Origin: Pelagibius sp050290145
Lineage (GTDB): Bacteria > Pseudomonadota > Alphaproteobacteria > Kiloniellales > Kiloniellaceae
Reading direction: 5' to 3'
Assembly (NCBI GenBank): GCA_050290145.1
Contig: JBNKHC010000337.1
Location: forward strand, 1-11,903
Length of the DNA stretch: 11,903 nucleotides
Shown: piece after piece, positions 1 through 6,500 of the stretch
How the letters are laid out: every line of letters starts with the position of its first letter
Numbering within the stretch: the stretch's first letter is position 1
Translations under genes and position numbers: made by a program
Notes under the pieces: model-generated
What the model was told of the DNA's origin: nothing
What the model saw: only the letters and a program-made list of their open reading frames with translations
Databases searched by the model: none

Positions 1-875
1 ACGGCGGCCTCCTGCGCGGCCTTGCCGGCGAGGATCTGCTCGACCTTCTTGCCCATCTTCTTCAGCAGCTTGCCCAGGGCTTCGCCGTCGGCCTTGTGCG
101 GCAGATCGGCGCGCAGCTCCGGGTCCAGCACCGCGGCCTCCCAGATGATGCCCAGCAGGTCCAGCGGCTTGGGCAGGGTAACCCCGAAGGCGATGTGCAG
201 GGCGCCGTTCTCGGAAGCCAAGGCGTCGTGATAGAGGCCGCGCGGAATGTAGAGCAGGTCGCCCGGCTGCATCAGCACCTCCTCGGCCACCTGGCCCGCG
301 CGGCGTTCGCGTTCCTGGTCGCCGAACTGGAAGCTGGGGTGGTTGATCGGCGTGTCTTCGCGATTCTCGTATATGTTCCAGACCTTCTCGCCGTTGCAGT
401 GCACGGCGAAGACCTCGTGCACGTCGCAGTGCGGGCCGAAGGCCTGGTGCTGCGACATGGAGAAGTAGACGTTGGCCTGGCTCCTGCCACCCGTCGCCTC
501 CTGCAGTTCGTTGGCGAACTGGCGCACGCCCGGAGCCAGGGCGTCGATGTCGTTCAGCACAACCGAGGCGCCACGGCCGATCCAGCGCTGCACCAGGTCC
601 GGGTCGGGGCGCAGCGCGGTGCCGTCGCCGCCCAGCGCCAGGGTGCGCGAGCAATAGTCGGGCACCGCTACCGGATTGCGGTCCATGACCAGCTTCAGGG
701 TCTGCGGTGTCCATACGGAGGTCATGGACATGAGGGAGTTGAGCCCCGCCAGCGTCATGATGGCAGCGCTGCGCTCCGGCGTGCCCTTCACGTGCAGGTG
801 CTTCTTGCCGAAGTAGTCCCGGAAGAAGGTCTCGCCGTCGATCGGCGCGAGCAGGCTGTCGAGAAGAGCGGTCAT
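1..875 (-). CDS. JmjC-domain / cupin-4 family Fe(II)/2-oxoglutarate oxygenase (3' end outside window)
   Basis: The frame stays open from an ATG at 875 to the left edge, giving 291 residues without a stop, so the C-terminus is missing. The early part has the typical FRDYFGKKHLHVKG segment. The core is a double-stranded beta-helix: SMSQHQAFGPHCDVHEVF supplies the metal ligands H149 and D151, the following CNGEKVWNIYE supplies a lysine (K164) suited to bind 2-oxoglutarate, and MQPGDLLYIPRGLYHDA supplies the third ligand, H216. This HxD...H pattern is that of JmjC/ribosomal-oxygenase-like cupins, which hydroxylate proteins in the cytoplasm; the substrate cannot be told from sequence. No signal peptide is seen. 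No strong ribosome site lies upstream (only CAGG close to the ATG). The gene follows azlD on the same strand after 110 bases that contain a hairpin, so it probably has its own transcript. The family is confident; the role is open. Confidence 0.88.
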   Translation of the reverse strand, partial: MTALLDSLLAPIDGETFFRDYFGKKHLHVKGTPERSAAIMTLAGLNSLMSMTSVWTPQTLKLVMDRNPVAVPDYCSRTLALGGDGTALRPDPDLVQRWIGRGASVVLNDIDALAPGVRQFANELQEATGGRSQANVYFSMSQHQAFGPHCDVHEVFAVHCNGEKVWNIYENREDTPINHPSFQFGDQERERRAGQVAEEVLMQPGDLLYIPRGLYHDALASENGALHIAFGVTLPKPLDLLGIIWEAAVLDPELRADLPHKADGEALGKLLKKMGKKVEQILAGKAAQEAA

Positions 876-930
876 GCGCCTGGGCCGTTTAGCTCCGCTG
901 TGTGTCTCCAGGGGGCAAAGTGTCCCTTTG

Positions 931-959
931 GGTATAGGGCCCGGCCACCTTCGGCGCAA
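931..959 (-). promoter_or_regulatory. possible promoter for the JmjC oxygenase gene
   Basis: On the minus strand TTGCGC (959-954) and TATACC (936-931) are 17 bases apart, upstream of the oxygenase start at 875. The match to the sigma-70 consensus is modest (3/6 and 4/6), and the element overlaps the hairpin at 938-969, so it is a weak call. Confidence 0.25.
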
Positions 960-969
960 GGTCCGGGCC
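938..969 (-). terminator. strong hairpin after azlD
   Basis: GGCCCGG (938-944) pairs with CCGGGCC (963-969), and inside it ACCTT (947-951) pairs with AAGGT (958-962), leaving a two-base bulge and a six-base loop. This 12-pair stem sits 17 bases beyond the azlD stop. No T-run follows on either strand, so it may be a stabilising or Rho-type transcript end and not a classic intrinsic terminator. Confidence 0.45.
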
Positions 970-985
970 GCGCCGGGGGCTGCGG

Positions 986-1342
986 CTAAATGAAGCCGCG
1001 GCCCCAGCTCATCAGCACCAGGGCGCCGGCCCCGGCGGCCACGCCCAGCCCGATGTTGCGCCGGGTGAGGAAGAAGATCGCCAGGGCGATGACCGCCGCG
1101 GCGATGCGGTCCGGCGAGGCGGCTTCCGCCAGGGGGCCGTTAGGCAGCAGGATCATGCGGGCGATGAGGCCGGCCAGGAGGGCATAGGCGACGCAGGCGA
1201 CCCACTCGAAGAGGCGGCTGCCGGTGTCGATGCGCCCGGAGAGCGCCACGCCGAGGGCGCGCCAGAAATAGGTCACCAGCCCGCCGACGATCATCAGCGT
1301 CAGGGCCCACAGCGGGGCGTTCATGGCTTCGCTCTCAGGCAT
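986..1342 (-). CDS. azlD: AzlD-family branched-chain amino acid exporter subunit
   Basis: This 118-residue, very hydrophobic protein has about four membrane segments: ALTLMIVGGLVTYFWRALGV, VACVAYALLAGLIARMIL, a segment through IAAAVIALAIFFLTRR, and GLGVAAGAGALVLMSWG. The first segment with its conserved YFWRA/LG stretch is typical of AzlD, the small partner of AzlC in LIV-E type exporters of leucine, isoleucine, valine and related compounds across the inner membrane. Length and topology fit the family (about 100-120 residues). The ATG at 1342 lies inside the end of azlC, so the two genes overlap by 8 bases (ATGCCTGA), which suggests translational coupling. A second ATG at 1324 (residue 7) is possible and would remove the overlap. 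The gene pairing makes the identification strong even though AzlD sequences diverge widely. Confidence 0.9.
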   Translation of the reverse strand: MPESEAMNAPLWALTLMIVGGLVTYFWRALGVALSGRIDTGSRLFEWVACVAYALLAGLIARMILLPNGPLAEAASPDRIAAAVIALAIFFLTRRNIGLGVAAGAGALVLMSWGRGFI

Positions 1343-2114
1343 GGCCGCCGCCTTTCGTCTTGGACGGCAGCAGGATGTCGGCGCCGAAGGCGAGGCTGCC
1401 GGCCAGGATCCCGGTGATCAGCAGCCCCCAGTCGGCGGAGACCAGGTGCAGCGGCGGGCCCAGCAGGGCGCCGATCACCAGCGCCAGCATGCGCGCGCGG
1501 TGGCGGGCGTCGGCGACGAAGACCAGCATGAAGTAGATGGGGTTGAGGAAGACCAGGCCCAGGGTGACGAAGCCCGGCAGCCCGCCCGCCAGGTAGTAGC
1601 CGGTGGCGGTGGTGATCAGGCACATGGACCAGAGGGCGGTGCCGAAACCGGCGAAGTAGGGCAGGCGCTGGTTCTCGGGCAGGGTCGGGCAGAGCCGCAT
1701 GGCCGCCGCCCAGGCGGTCACCGCGACGAAGTGGGAGACCAGGTAGTAGCGCCAGCGCGGCGTGCCCGGCGCGCGCAGGTAGGGCATCAGGGTGACGGTC
1801 ATGGGCAGCAGGCGTGCGTTGGTCATGGCCACCGCCGCGGCCACCACGAGAAGCGAGGAGCCCAGGCTGTAGAGCTCGATCACCACGATCTGGCCGGGCA
1901 GGGCCCAGCCGGTGAAGGTGGAGAAGAGCCCCAGCCAGACGTCGAGCCCGGCGCCCTGCACCAGCGAGCCGAAGCCCAGGTAGGAGGAGCCCAGCACCAG
2001 CATCGGCACGCCGATGCTGTCGCGCAGCCCGGCCAGTGCGGCTTGGCGCGGCGAGGCGAAACGCCGGCCGGCAGGCATCGTGGCCGCGGCAGAGGAGGGA
2101 TCCAAAGGAGGCAT
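1335..2114 (-). CDS. azlC: AzlC-family branched-chain amino acid permease
   Basis: The protein has 259 residues from an ATG at 2114. It is an integral inner-membrane protein of the AzlC family, the large subunit that works with AzlD to export branched-chain amino acids. Visible family features are the GLRDSIGVPMLVLGSSYLGFG opening, the ALPGQIV segment where the family usually has a small-residue kink, an NARLLPM motif after helix 3, and hydrophobic helices up to GLLITGILAGSLAFG. The frame opens further upstream to a TTG at 2183, but those 23 residues are arginine/proline-rich and not family-like; TAAGGG just before 2114 is only a tight ribosome site, and an ATG at 2078 is an alternative. The gene lies 119 bases after the histidine kinase on the same strand. 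No Lrp-type regulator is adjacent, so control is unknown. Confidence 0.9.
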   Translation of the reverse strand: MPPLDPSSAAATMPAGRRFASPRQAALAGLRDSIGVPMLVLGSSYLGFGSLVQGAGLDVWLGLFSTFTGWALPGQIVVIELYSLGSSLLVVAAAVAMTNARLLPMTVTLMPYLRAPGTPRWRYYLVSHFVAVTAWAAAMRLCPTLPENQRLPYFAGFGTALWSMCLITTATGYYLAGGLPGFVTLGLVFLNPIYFMLVFVADARHRARMLALVIGALLGPPLHLVSADWGLLITGILAGSLAFGADILLPSKTKGGGHA

Positions 2115-2158
2115 CGCCCTTAAGGCTAGCCGTGGCGCAGGGCGGCGGCCAAGACCCA

Positions 2159-2183
2159 ATGCGGCAAGGCAGCCATGCGGCAA
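2159..2183. repeat. direct repeat ATGCGGCAA upstream of azlC
   Basis: The 9-mer ATGCGGCAA occurs at 2159-2167 and again at 2175-2183, 16 bases apart start to start, in the short space before azlC. It could be a regulator site or chance; nothing else supports it. Confidence 0.35.
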
Positions 2184-2233
2184 CCTGGCGGCTGACGGGG
2201 ATCAGGCGGTGTCGGGCTGTGGGTCCGAGGGTC

Positions 2234-3811
2234 TCAGAGGACCCGTTCGGCGGGCAGGCGGACGATGGCCGTGGTGCCGACGCCGGGCCGGCTTTCCAGC
2301 TTCAGGCGCCCGCCGTGCAGCTTCACGAAGCCATCGGAGAGCGGCAGGCCCAGGCCGGTGCCCTCGAACTGGCGGCTGAGGCGGCTGTCGACCTGCTCGA
2401 AGGGGGCGAAGGCGCGGGGAATGTCCTCCGGCGCGATGCCGATGCCTGTATCGCTCACCTCGAAGACGAAGCTGCCGTCGGGATCGCGGTAGGCGCTGAG
2501 GGTGACGCGGCCTTGCTCGGGCGTGAACTTGATGGCGTTGGACATGAGATTCAGCAGGACCTGCTTCAGCTTGCGCTCGTCGGCCCTGAGGCGTGGCAGG
2601 CCCTGTGGCAGGTTGACGGTCAGCGCCAGCTCGGCGCGCTTGGCGCGCTCGGCCACCAGGCGTTCCACGGCGCTGACGATGTCGTAGGGGCAGACCTCCT
2701 CGTCGCGCAGCTCGTGGGCGCCGGCTTCGATCTTGGCGACGTCCAGGATGTCGTTGATCAGCGTCAGCAGGTGCTGCGCGCTCTCGTGGATGTCGGCGGC
2801 GTAGCTCTTGTACTGGGTGCTGCCCAGGGGGCCCAGCAGCTCGCTCTCCATGATCTCGGAGAAGCCGATGACGGCGTTCAGCGGGGTGCGCAGCTCGTGG
2901 CTCATGTTGGCCAGGAACTCGGTCTTGGCACGGTTGGCCAGTTCGGCGCTTTCCTTGGCGCTGATCAGCGCGTCCTCGCGCTGGCGCAGGGCGGTGATGT
3001 TCTCCGCCGTGCCGCGGTAGCCGAGGAAGTTGCCGCTGTCCGGGCAGTAGACCGGCAGGCCGTTGAGGCGGAACAGCAGGGCCTCGCCGTTGCGGTGCTT
3101 GACCTCGATCTCGATGTCGCGGAAGGGGGTATGGCGCTCGCTGGTGGCCAGGGACAGCAGCTTGGGCGTGCGCTCCAGCGGCAGGTCGTTCAGCGAGCGG
3201 CCGATGATCTCGCGCGGGTGATAGCCCAGCGCGTCGTGCACGCGCGGCGAGACGAAGGTCAGCATCAGCTCCCGGTCGGTCTCCCACACCCAGTCGGACA
3301 CCAGCCGGGTGGTGTCGTCCAGGCGCGTGGTGGCCTGCACCAGGGCGGTGGCGGTGGCCTTCAGCTTGGTGGTCGGCTCATAGACCAGGGCGGTGGCCCG
3401 CATGCTGCCGTCGGCACCGCGGATCGGGCGGCGCTTGGCCCGGTAGTATTCGGTGCGCCCGTCGATGATCAGCTTGTGCTCCTGGCTGACGGCGATGGGC
3501 GTGGTGTCGCCGCCCTGCGGCAGCAGGCCCAGGGCCGACTGGCTCGGCAGGGCGTCGGCCGCGGCCAGGGCCTGGGCGATCTTGTGATAGCCCCTGTTGG
3601 CGTAGATGACCTGGCCGCCGGCGTCCAGGATGCAGATCGGCGGCCCTTCCTCCAGCAGCTCGCGCTGCAGGGTCGCCAGCAGGTCGTCCAGGTCCTGGGG
3701 CTGGTTGGCCACCTCCATCGCCGTGGCCTTGGGCAGGGACGACACATTCGGCGCCCCGCCGGACTCGGCGTTGCGTGCCACCATCTTGGGTTTGCCTGCG
3801 TCCGTGGTCAC
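2234..3811 (-). CDS. soluble double-PAS sensor histidine kinase
   Basis: This 525-residue protein has no membrane segment or signal peptide, so it senses in the cytoplasm. PAS domain 1 covers about residues 50-150 (ICILDAGGQVIYANRGYHKI). PAS domain 2 covers about 165-285 (VWETDRELMLTFVSPRVHDALGY, then the FLGYRGTAENIT end). The kinase part follows: H-box FLANMSHELRTPLNAVIGFS with phospho-acceptor H305, N-box LLNLMSNAIKFTP (N425), G1 box SDTGIGIAPED, F-box FAPFEQ and G2 box GTGLGLPLS. All catalytic motifs are intact. The reading frame starts with GTG at 3811, 9 bases after the DUF2336 stop; an ATG at 3784 is an alternative start. There is no receiver domain and no response regulator gene in the window, so the phosphorylation partner must be encoded elsewhere. 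The family is certain; the signal is unknown. Confidence 0.93.
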   Translation of the reverse strand: MTTDAGKPKMVARNAESGGAPNVSSLPKATAMEVANQPQDLDDLLATLQRELLEEGPPICILDAGGQVIYANRGYHKIAQALAAADALPSQSALGLLPQGGDTTPIAVSQEHKLIIDGRTEYYRAKRRPIRGADGSMRATALVYEPTTKLKATATALVQATTRLDDTTRLVSDWVWETDRELMLTFVSPRVHDALGYHPREIIGRSLNDLPLERTPKLLSLATSERHTPFRDIEIEVKHRNGEALLFRLNGLPVYCPDSGNFLGYRGTAENITALRQREDALISAKESAELANRAKTEFLANMSHELRTPLNAVIGFSEIMESELLGPLGSTQYKSYAADIHESAQHLLTLINDILDVAKIEAGAHELRDEEVCPYDIVSAVERLVAERAKRAELALTVNLPQGLPRLRADERKLKQVLLNLMSNAIKFTPEQGRVTLSAYRDPDGSFVFEVSDTGIGIAPEDIPRAFAPFEQVDSRLSRQFEGTGLGLPLSDGFVKLHGGRLKLESRPGVGTTAIVRLPAERVL

Positions 3812-3820
3812 CGGCCCCGT

Positions 3821-4990
3821 TTAACCCCTACCCTGCTTAGTTTCCGTACGTCTCGCCTTGCTCATCTCCAGATCCTGCACCGCGGCCTGGAAACCCGGAT
3901 CACGCTGCCACGAGCGCAGCACGTGCTGGGCGTCCTCGCGCTTGGTCTTGTCGAACAGTCGCGTGGCCCGCGCCAGGTCGCCCGGCGAGGTCTTCTGCCC
4001 GCCCGAGCCGGCGCTGCGGCTCAACAGGAACAGCGTCGCGAAATCCTGCTTCGTCACCCCCAGGGCCAGGCAGGCAATGGCCAGGCCCTCGCCGCCGGGG
4101 CCGTAGAGTATCTCAGCGCGCCGCGGCATGGAAATCTTGGTCCACTCCTCGAAAAGGGCTTCGAAGAGGGGCACCTGCCCCTGGCGCAGCGTCTTGATCA
4201 GCAGCGCGGCGTTGACCGGCCGCTCGGCCGCCATGGAGCGCGCCAGCTCGGCGGCGGTCTTCTCCATGTTGTCGCCGCCGCCGTTGCCGTTGCGGGACTC
4301 TTCCACCGTCTCCAGCACGCTGCTTTCCAGCGCGTCGTCCAGGGCGGTGGGATGGATGTCGTAGTTCTGCAGGATCTCGCTGCGCAGGCTGGCAGCGACG
4401 ACCCAGTAGAGGCGGGTCGCCAGCTCGGCGGTCAGGTCCTGGCGGCGCACCAGCGGTTCCTGGTAGCTGTCGATGTGCTCGGCCTGCTCGGCCAGGTAGG
4501 CCAGGGTGGCCTTGGAGATGCGCGCGCTGTGGTTTTCCAGCAGGGCGGTGATGACGTCGCTGTCCTGGGTGTTGACCAGCTCGTCGGAGACGGCTTCGCT
4601 GAGGTCGCGGCGGCGGGCGATGGCGATCTGATGCTGGCGGCTGCGGTGCTGGATGATGCGGATCAGCTCTTCGTCCGACAGCAGGGTGGAGCGCAGCAGC
4701 ACCGGCTGGGCCACGGCGAACTCGTCGTTGGCCAGAGCGACGACGAGGGCGTGGGGGGCCGCGGCGTTGCGGGACAGGCGCTCGGCCAGTCGCTGGCGGA
4801 TCGGGACTTCGAACTCGTGGATCAGCTTGTCGAGGATGTCGAACATCAGGTCGCGTTCCTGATCGCTCAACATGTGCTCGCGCTCAAGGGAGAGCTGCGC
4901 GATGCGCGTCGTCAGCTGTTCGCGACCCTCAATCGATTTGTCCAGCGCAAGCTGCAACAGAGAATGAAGATCTTGATCCTGATCGTTCAT
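3821..4990 (-). CDS. DUF2336 domain protein
   Basis: A soluble 389-residue helical protein of the DUF2336 family, which is found mainly in alphaproteobacteria and has no established biochemical role that I know of. The recognisable core is at about residues 75-170: LANDEFAVAQPVLLRS, LSDEELIRIIQHRSRQHQ, IARRRDLSEAVSDELV, and VITALLENHSARIS. These read as HEAT-like helical pairs. A second helical half (about 245-325) contains ARSMAAERPVNAALLIKTLR. A Gly/Asn linker (GNGGGD, about 235-240) separates the halves. The ATG at 4990 has a strong ribosome site, GGAAGGA at 5001-4995, 4 bases away, and is directly preceded by a TGA. The gene heads a unit with the PAS kinase 9 bases downstream, so the two proteins probably act in one signalling pathway; a scaffold or modulator role for this protein is inference only. 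Confidence 0.9.
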   Translation of the reverse strand: MNDQDQDLHSLLQLALDKSIEGREQLTTRIAQLSLEREHMLSDQERDLMFDILDKLIHEFEVPIRQRLAERLSRNAAAPHALVVALANDEFAVAQPVLLRSTLLSDEELIRIIQHRSRQHQIAIARRRDLSEAVSDELVNTQDSDVITALLENHSARISKATLAYLAEQAEHIDSYQEPLVRRQDLTAELATRLYWVVAASLRSEILQNYDIHPTALDDALESSVLETVEESRNGNGGGDNMEKTAAELARSMAAERPVNAALLIKTLRQGQVPLFEALFEEWTKISMPRRAEILYGPGGEGLAIACLALGVTKQDFATLFLLSRSAGSGGQKTSPGDLARATRLFDKTKREDAQHVLRSWQRDPGFQAAVQDLEMSKARRTETKQGRG

Positions 4991-5320
4991 TCAGTCCTTC
5001 CCGATGTCCTCGGTCACCCTGTCCAACCGGTCCGGAGGCCTCACCACGAGCACCTCCGGCAGCAGCCCGGCGATGCCTCGCTTCTGCTGGGCCTCATTAT
5101 CGATTCGGACAAGACGACCGTCCCCCGCAAGAAATAGTAAATTAAGGTAAAAACAATGTGAAGGTTGATCTTTATTTCTTCTAGCGGTTTGCCTTGGAAA
5201 CGCCGAAGTAATCGCCCTGTTGCCAGGAATTGGGCCTCTGCGAATGTTACGGAGTGGTGGCCGCGACCATTTCAGCGGTCCTCCGAAGCTGCCTGCTGTC
5301 TTCCTTCCGTTCCAAATCAT
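4991..5320 (-). other. open frame abutting DUF2336, coding status doubtful
   Basis: On the minus strand a frame ends with a TGA that touches the ATG of the DUF2336 gene (TGAATG). Its last 40 or so codons end almost entirely in G or C, as in real genes here, and read like protein (VLVVRPPDRLDRVTEDIGKD at the end). Upstream of about 5100 the frame passes through AT-rich promoter DNA and looks random; the only ATG is at 5320, ahead of the predicted promoter, and no ATG, GTG or TTG lies in frame between that promoter and the GTG inside PEVLVV. It may be a leader, a decayed gene end, or plain 5' untranslated RNA. Confidence 0.18.
5134..5162 (-). promoter_or_regulatory. sigma-70-like promoter for the DUF2336-kinase operon
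   Basis: On the minus strand TTCACA (5162-5157; 5 of 6 consensus bases) and TACTAT (5139-5134; 4 of 6) are separated by the ideal 17 bases in AT-rich DNA. Transcription would start near 5127, leaving a leader of about 135 bases before the DUF2336 ATG at 4990. Confidence 0.5.
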
Positions 5321-5345
5321 TCATAAAATCCAATGGCTTATGAAT
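5319..5345. repeat. 8-bp inverted repeat ATTCATAA / TTATGAAT
   Basis: ATTCATAA at 5319-5326 and TTATGAAT at 5338-5345 are perfect inverted copies around 11 bases. An AT-rich dyad inside a promoter region fits an operator better than a terminator; the binding protein is unknown. Confidence 0.4.
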
Positions 5346-5359
5346 AGGGCTCAAAACCG

Positions 5360-5379
5360 CCCCGGCCCGCAGGCCGGGG
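5360..5379 (-). terminator. GC-rich hairpin followed by TTTT on the minus strand
   Basis: CCCCGGCC (5360-5367) and GGCCGGGG (5372-5379) form a perfect 8-pair stem with a CGCA loop. Read on the minus strand it is followed, after CGG, by TTTT, which resembles an intrinsic terminator or attenuator for transcripts started near 5425. Read on the plus strand there is no T-run. Confidence 0.4.
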
Positions 5380-5424
5380 AGCCGGACGCCCGACAGGTCT
5401 GGCGCCGTCTATTTAGTTAGAGTG

Positions 5425-5452
5425 ATTAAATATAATGAATAATTGATTACAA
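5425..5452. promoter_or_regulatory. overlapping promoter signals on both strands
   Basis: On the minus strand TTGTAA (5452-5447) and TTTAAT (5430-5425) are 16 bases apart (4/6 and 5/6 matches). On the plus strand a perfect TATAAT lies at 5431-5436 inside the minus spacer, though its -35 partner is poor (TCTATT near 5408). The plus signal points at the small ORF at 5528; the minus signal points at the hairpin at 5360-5379 and the DUF2336 operon. Confidence 0.35.
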
Positions 5453-5527
5453 TCTGTACTGCAGCGGAGCCCGTTACGGGGGTCGGGATTCACCTGGCCT
5501 TAACCGGGCGCCGAAAATACTGCCCCC

Positions 5528-5803
5528 ATGCAAACCGGAGCCAGCTCTTCCTCGCCGTTCTCCCTGGGGATAATGAAGACCCTGGGCCTCGATTCGCCGG
5601 GCGCTTCCGCGGCCGGCGGGGCGGCCTCCGCAGCGGGTGGCGTCACGGCGACCCCTGCCGGCGAAGCCGTGGCCGCTGCGGCCGGCGGCGCGCCGCTCGA
5701 GAAGTCGGCGGTGGAGCCGGCGGCGGCCTTCGACGCTGCCGGCGCCGACCTGGGCGTGGCCAAGAACATCCCGCGCGGCAGCTTCGTCGATTTGAAGGTC
5801 TGA
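5528..5803 (+). CDS. small Ala/Gly-rich hypothetical protein
   Basis: The frame gives 91 residues, or 76 if the second ATG at 5573 (behind GGGGATA) is used; neither start has a strong ribosome site. About half the protein is Ala, Gly and Pro (SAAGGAASAAGGV, AVAAAAGGAP), so it is probably disordered. The end, GVAKNIPRGSFVDLKV, is more conventional and may be the conserved part. There is no signal peptide, cysteine or membrane segment. Codon third positions are almost all G or C, and a TATAAT lies about 90 bases upstream. The minus strand is also open here (5500-5769) with equally GC-rich third positions, so the strand choice rests on the upstream promoter signal, the same-strand neighbours and the more natural C-terminus. 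A weak hairpin at 5813-5828 follows the stop. I do not recognise the family. Confidence 0.42.
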   Translation: MQTGASSSSPFSLGIMKTLGLDSPGASAAGGAASAAGGVTATPAGEAVAAAAGGAPLEKSAVEPAAAFDAAGADLGVAKNIPRGSFVDLKV

Positions 5804-5879
5804 TCGCCCTTGCCGGCGGCCCTGCCGGACTTCCTGACCCTTCCTTGTCGTCCCGCCCGCGCTGCGCCACAGTAGTGTC

Positions 5880-6464
5880 ATGGGCGCTTCCGACGATCTG
5901 AAGAAAAACCCCGCCGGCGGCGGCGATGCGCCCGGCGCGCGCTTCGAGCGCCGGGTGCCGGAGGGCGACGACCGCACGCGGCTGGTTTGCGCCGACTGCG
6001 GCTTCGTCAACTACGAGAACCCCAAGATCGTCGTCGGCTCGGTGGCCGCCTGGGAGGGCAGGATCCTGCTGTGCCGCCGCGCCATCGAGCCGCGCCGCGG
6101 TTTCTGGACCCTGCCTGCCGGCTATCTGGAACTGCACGAGGAGGCCGCGGAAGGCGCCCGCCGCGAAGCCTGGGAGGAGGCGCGCGCCCGCCTGGAGATC
6201 GACCAGCTGCTGGCGGTCTATTCGATCCCGCGGATCTCGCAGATCCAGCTGATGTTCCGGGCCCGCCTGACCTCGCCGGAGGTGGCGGCCGGGCCGGAGA
6301 CCCTGGAGCTTGATCTCTTCGAATGGCAGGAGATTCCGTGGGACCAGCTCGCATTTCCCTCGGTACACTGGGCGCTCGCGGACTATCGCGCCGTGCGGGA
6401 TCAGCGGGTCTTCGCACCGCGCGGCAATCCGCCGGGGGAGGACGGCGGGCTCAGCCACCCCTAG
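5880..6464 (+). CDS. Nudix hydrolase with N-terminal zinc-knuckle remnant
   Basis: A 194-residue cytoplasmic Nudix enzyme, expected to hydrolyse a nucleoside diphosphate linked to another moiety, with Mg2+ bound by the Nudix box. The N-terminal FERRVPEGDDRTRLVCADCG followed by NYENPKIVVG matches the zinc-ribbon Nudix group (COG1051-like); only one CxxC pair (C37, C40) is present where many relatives have two. The catalytic box spans G81 to A103: GYLELHEEAAEGARREAWEE keeps G, E87 and the REXXEE core (R95, E96, E99, E100), but the usual glycine after EE-x is arginine (EEARA). The following LLAVYSIPRISQIQLMFRA is typical of this group, so the swap is probably a subfamily trait. The ATG lacks a clear ribosome site. 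The Rap1a/Tai gene follows after 36 bases. The substrate cannot be assigned. Confidence 0.9.
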   Translation: MGASDDLKKNPAGGGDAPGARFERRVPEGDDRTRLVCADCGFVNYENPKIVVGSVAAWEGRILLCRRAIEPRRGFWTLPAGYLELHEEAAEGARREAWEEARARLEIDQLLAVYSIPRISQIQLMFRARLTSPEVAAGPETLELDLFEWQEIPWDQLAFPSVHWALADYRAVRDQRVFAPRGNPPGEDGGLSHP

Positions 6465-6500
6465 CCGCTTCGCCGGGGCGGAGCGAAAGGAGGCCGTGCC

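Larger units (their letters stand above)
4991..5527. other. regulatory intergenic stretch between DUF2336 operon and small plus-strand ORF
   Basis: About 540 bases lie here without a well-supported gene. From about 5130 to 5460 the DNA is much richer in A and T than its surroundings. It contains a minus-strand promoter (5134-5162), an 8-bp inverted repeat (5319-5345), a perfect GC hairpin (5360-5379) and overlapping promoter signals for both strands (5425-5452). I see no RNA gene with a recognisable fold. Confidence 0.6.

Noticed and set aside
96..989. A 297-residue plus-strand frame opposite the JmjC oxygenase
   Set aside because: The minus strand carries complete metal-ligand and fold motifs; the plus translation is Arg/Gln/Val-rich without a domain.
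1323..2123. A 266-residue plus-strand frame opposite azlC-azlD
   Set aside because: It consists of Gln/Gly/Ala/His-rich low-complexity residues typical of antisense reading of membrane protein genes.
2036..5137. A 1033-residue open frame on the plus strand
   Set aside because: It is antisense to azlC, the PAS kinase and the DUF2336 gene, whose motifs are unmistakable. Its length is a by-product of high GC, and the protein is a Gln/Gly/Ala/His-rich string with no recognisable domain.
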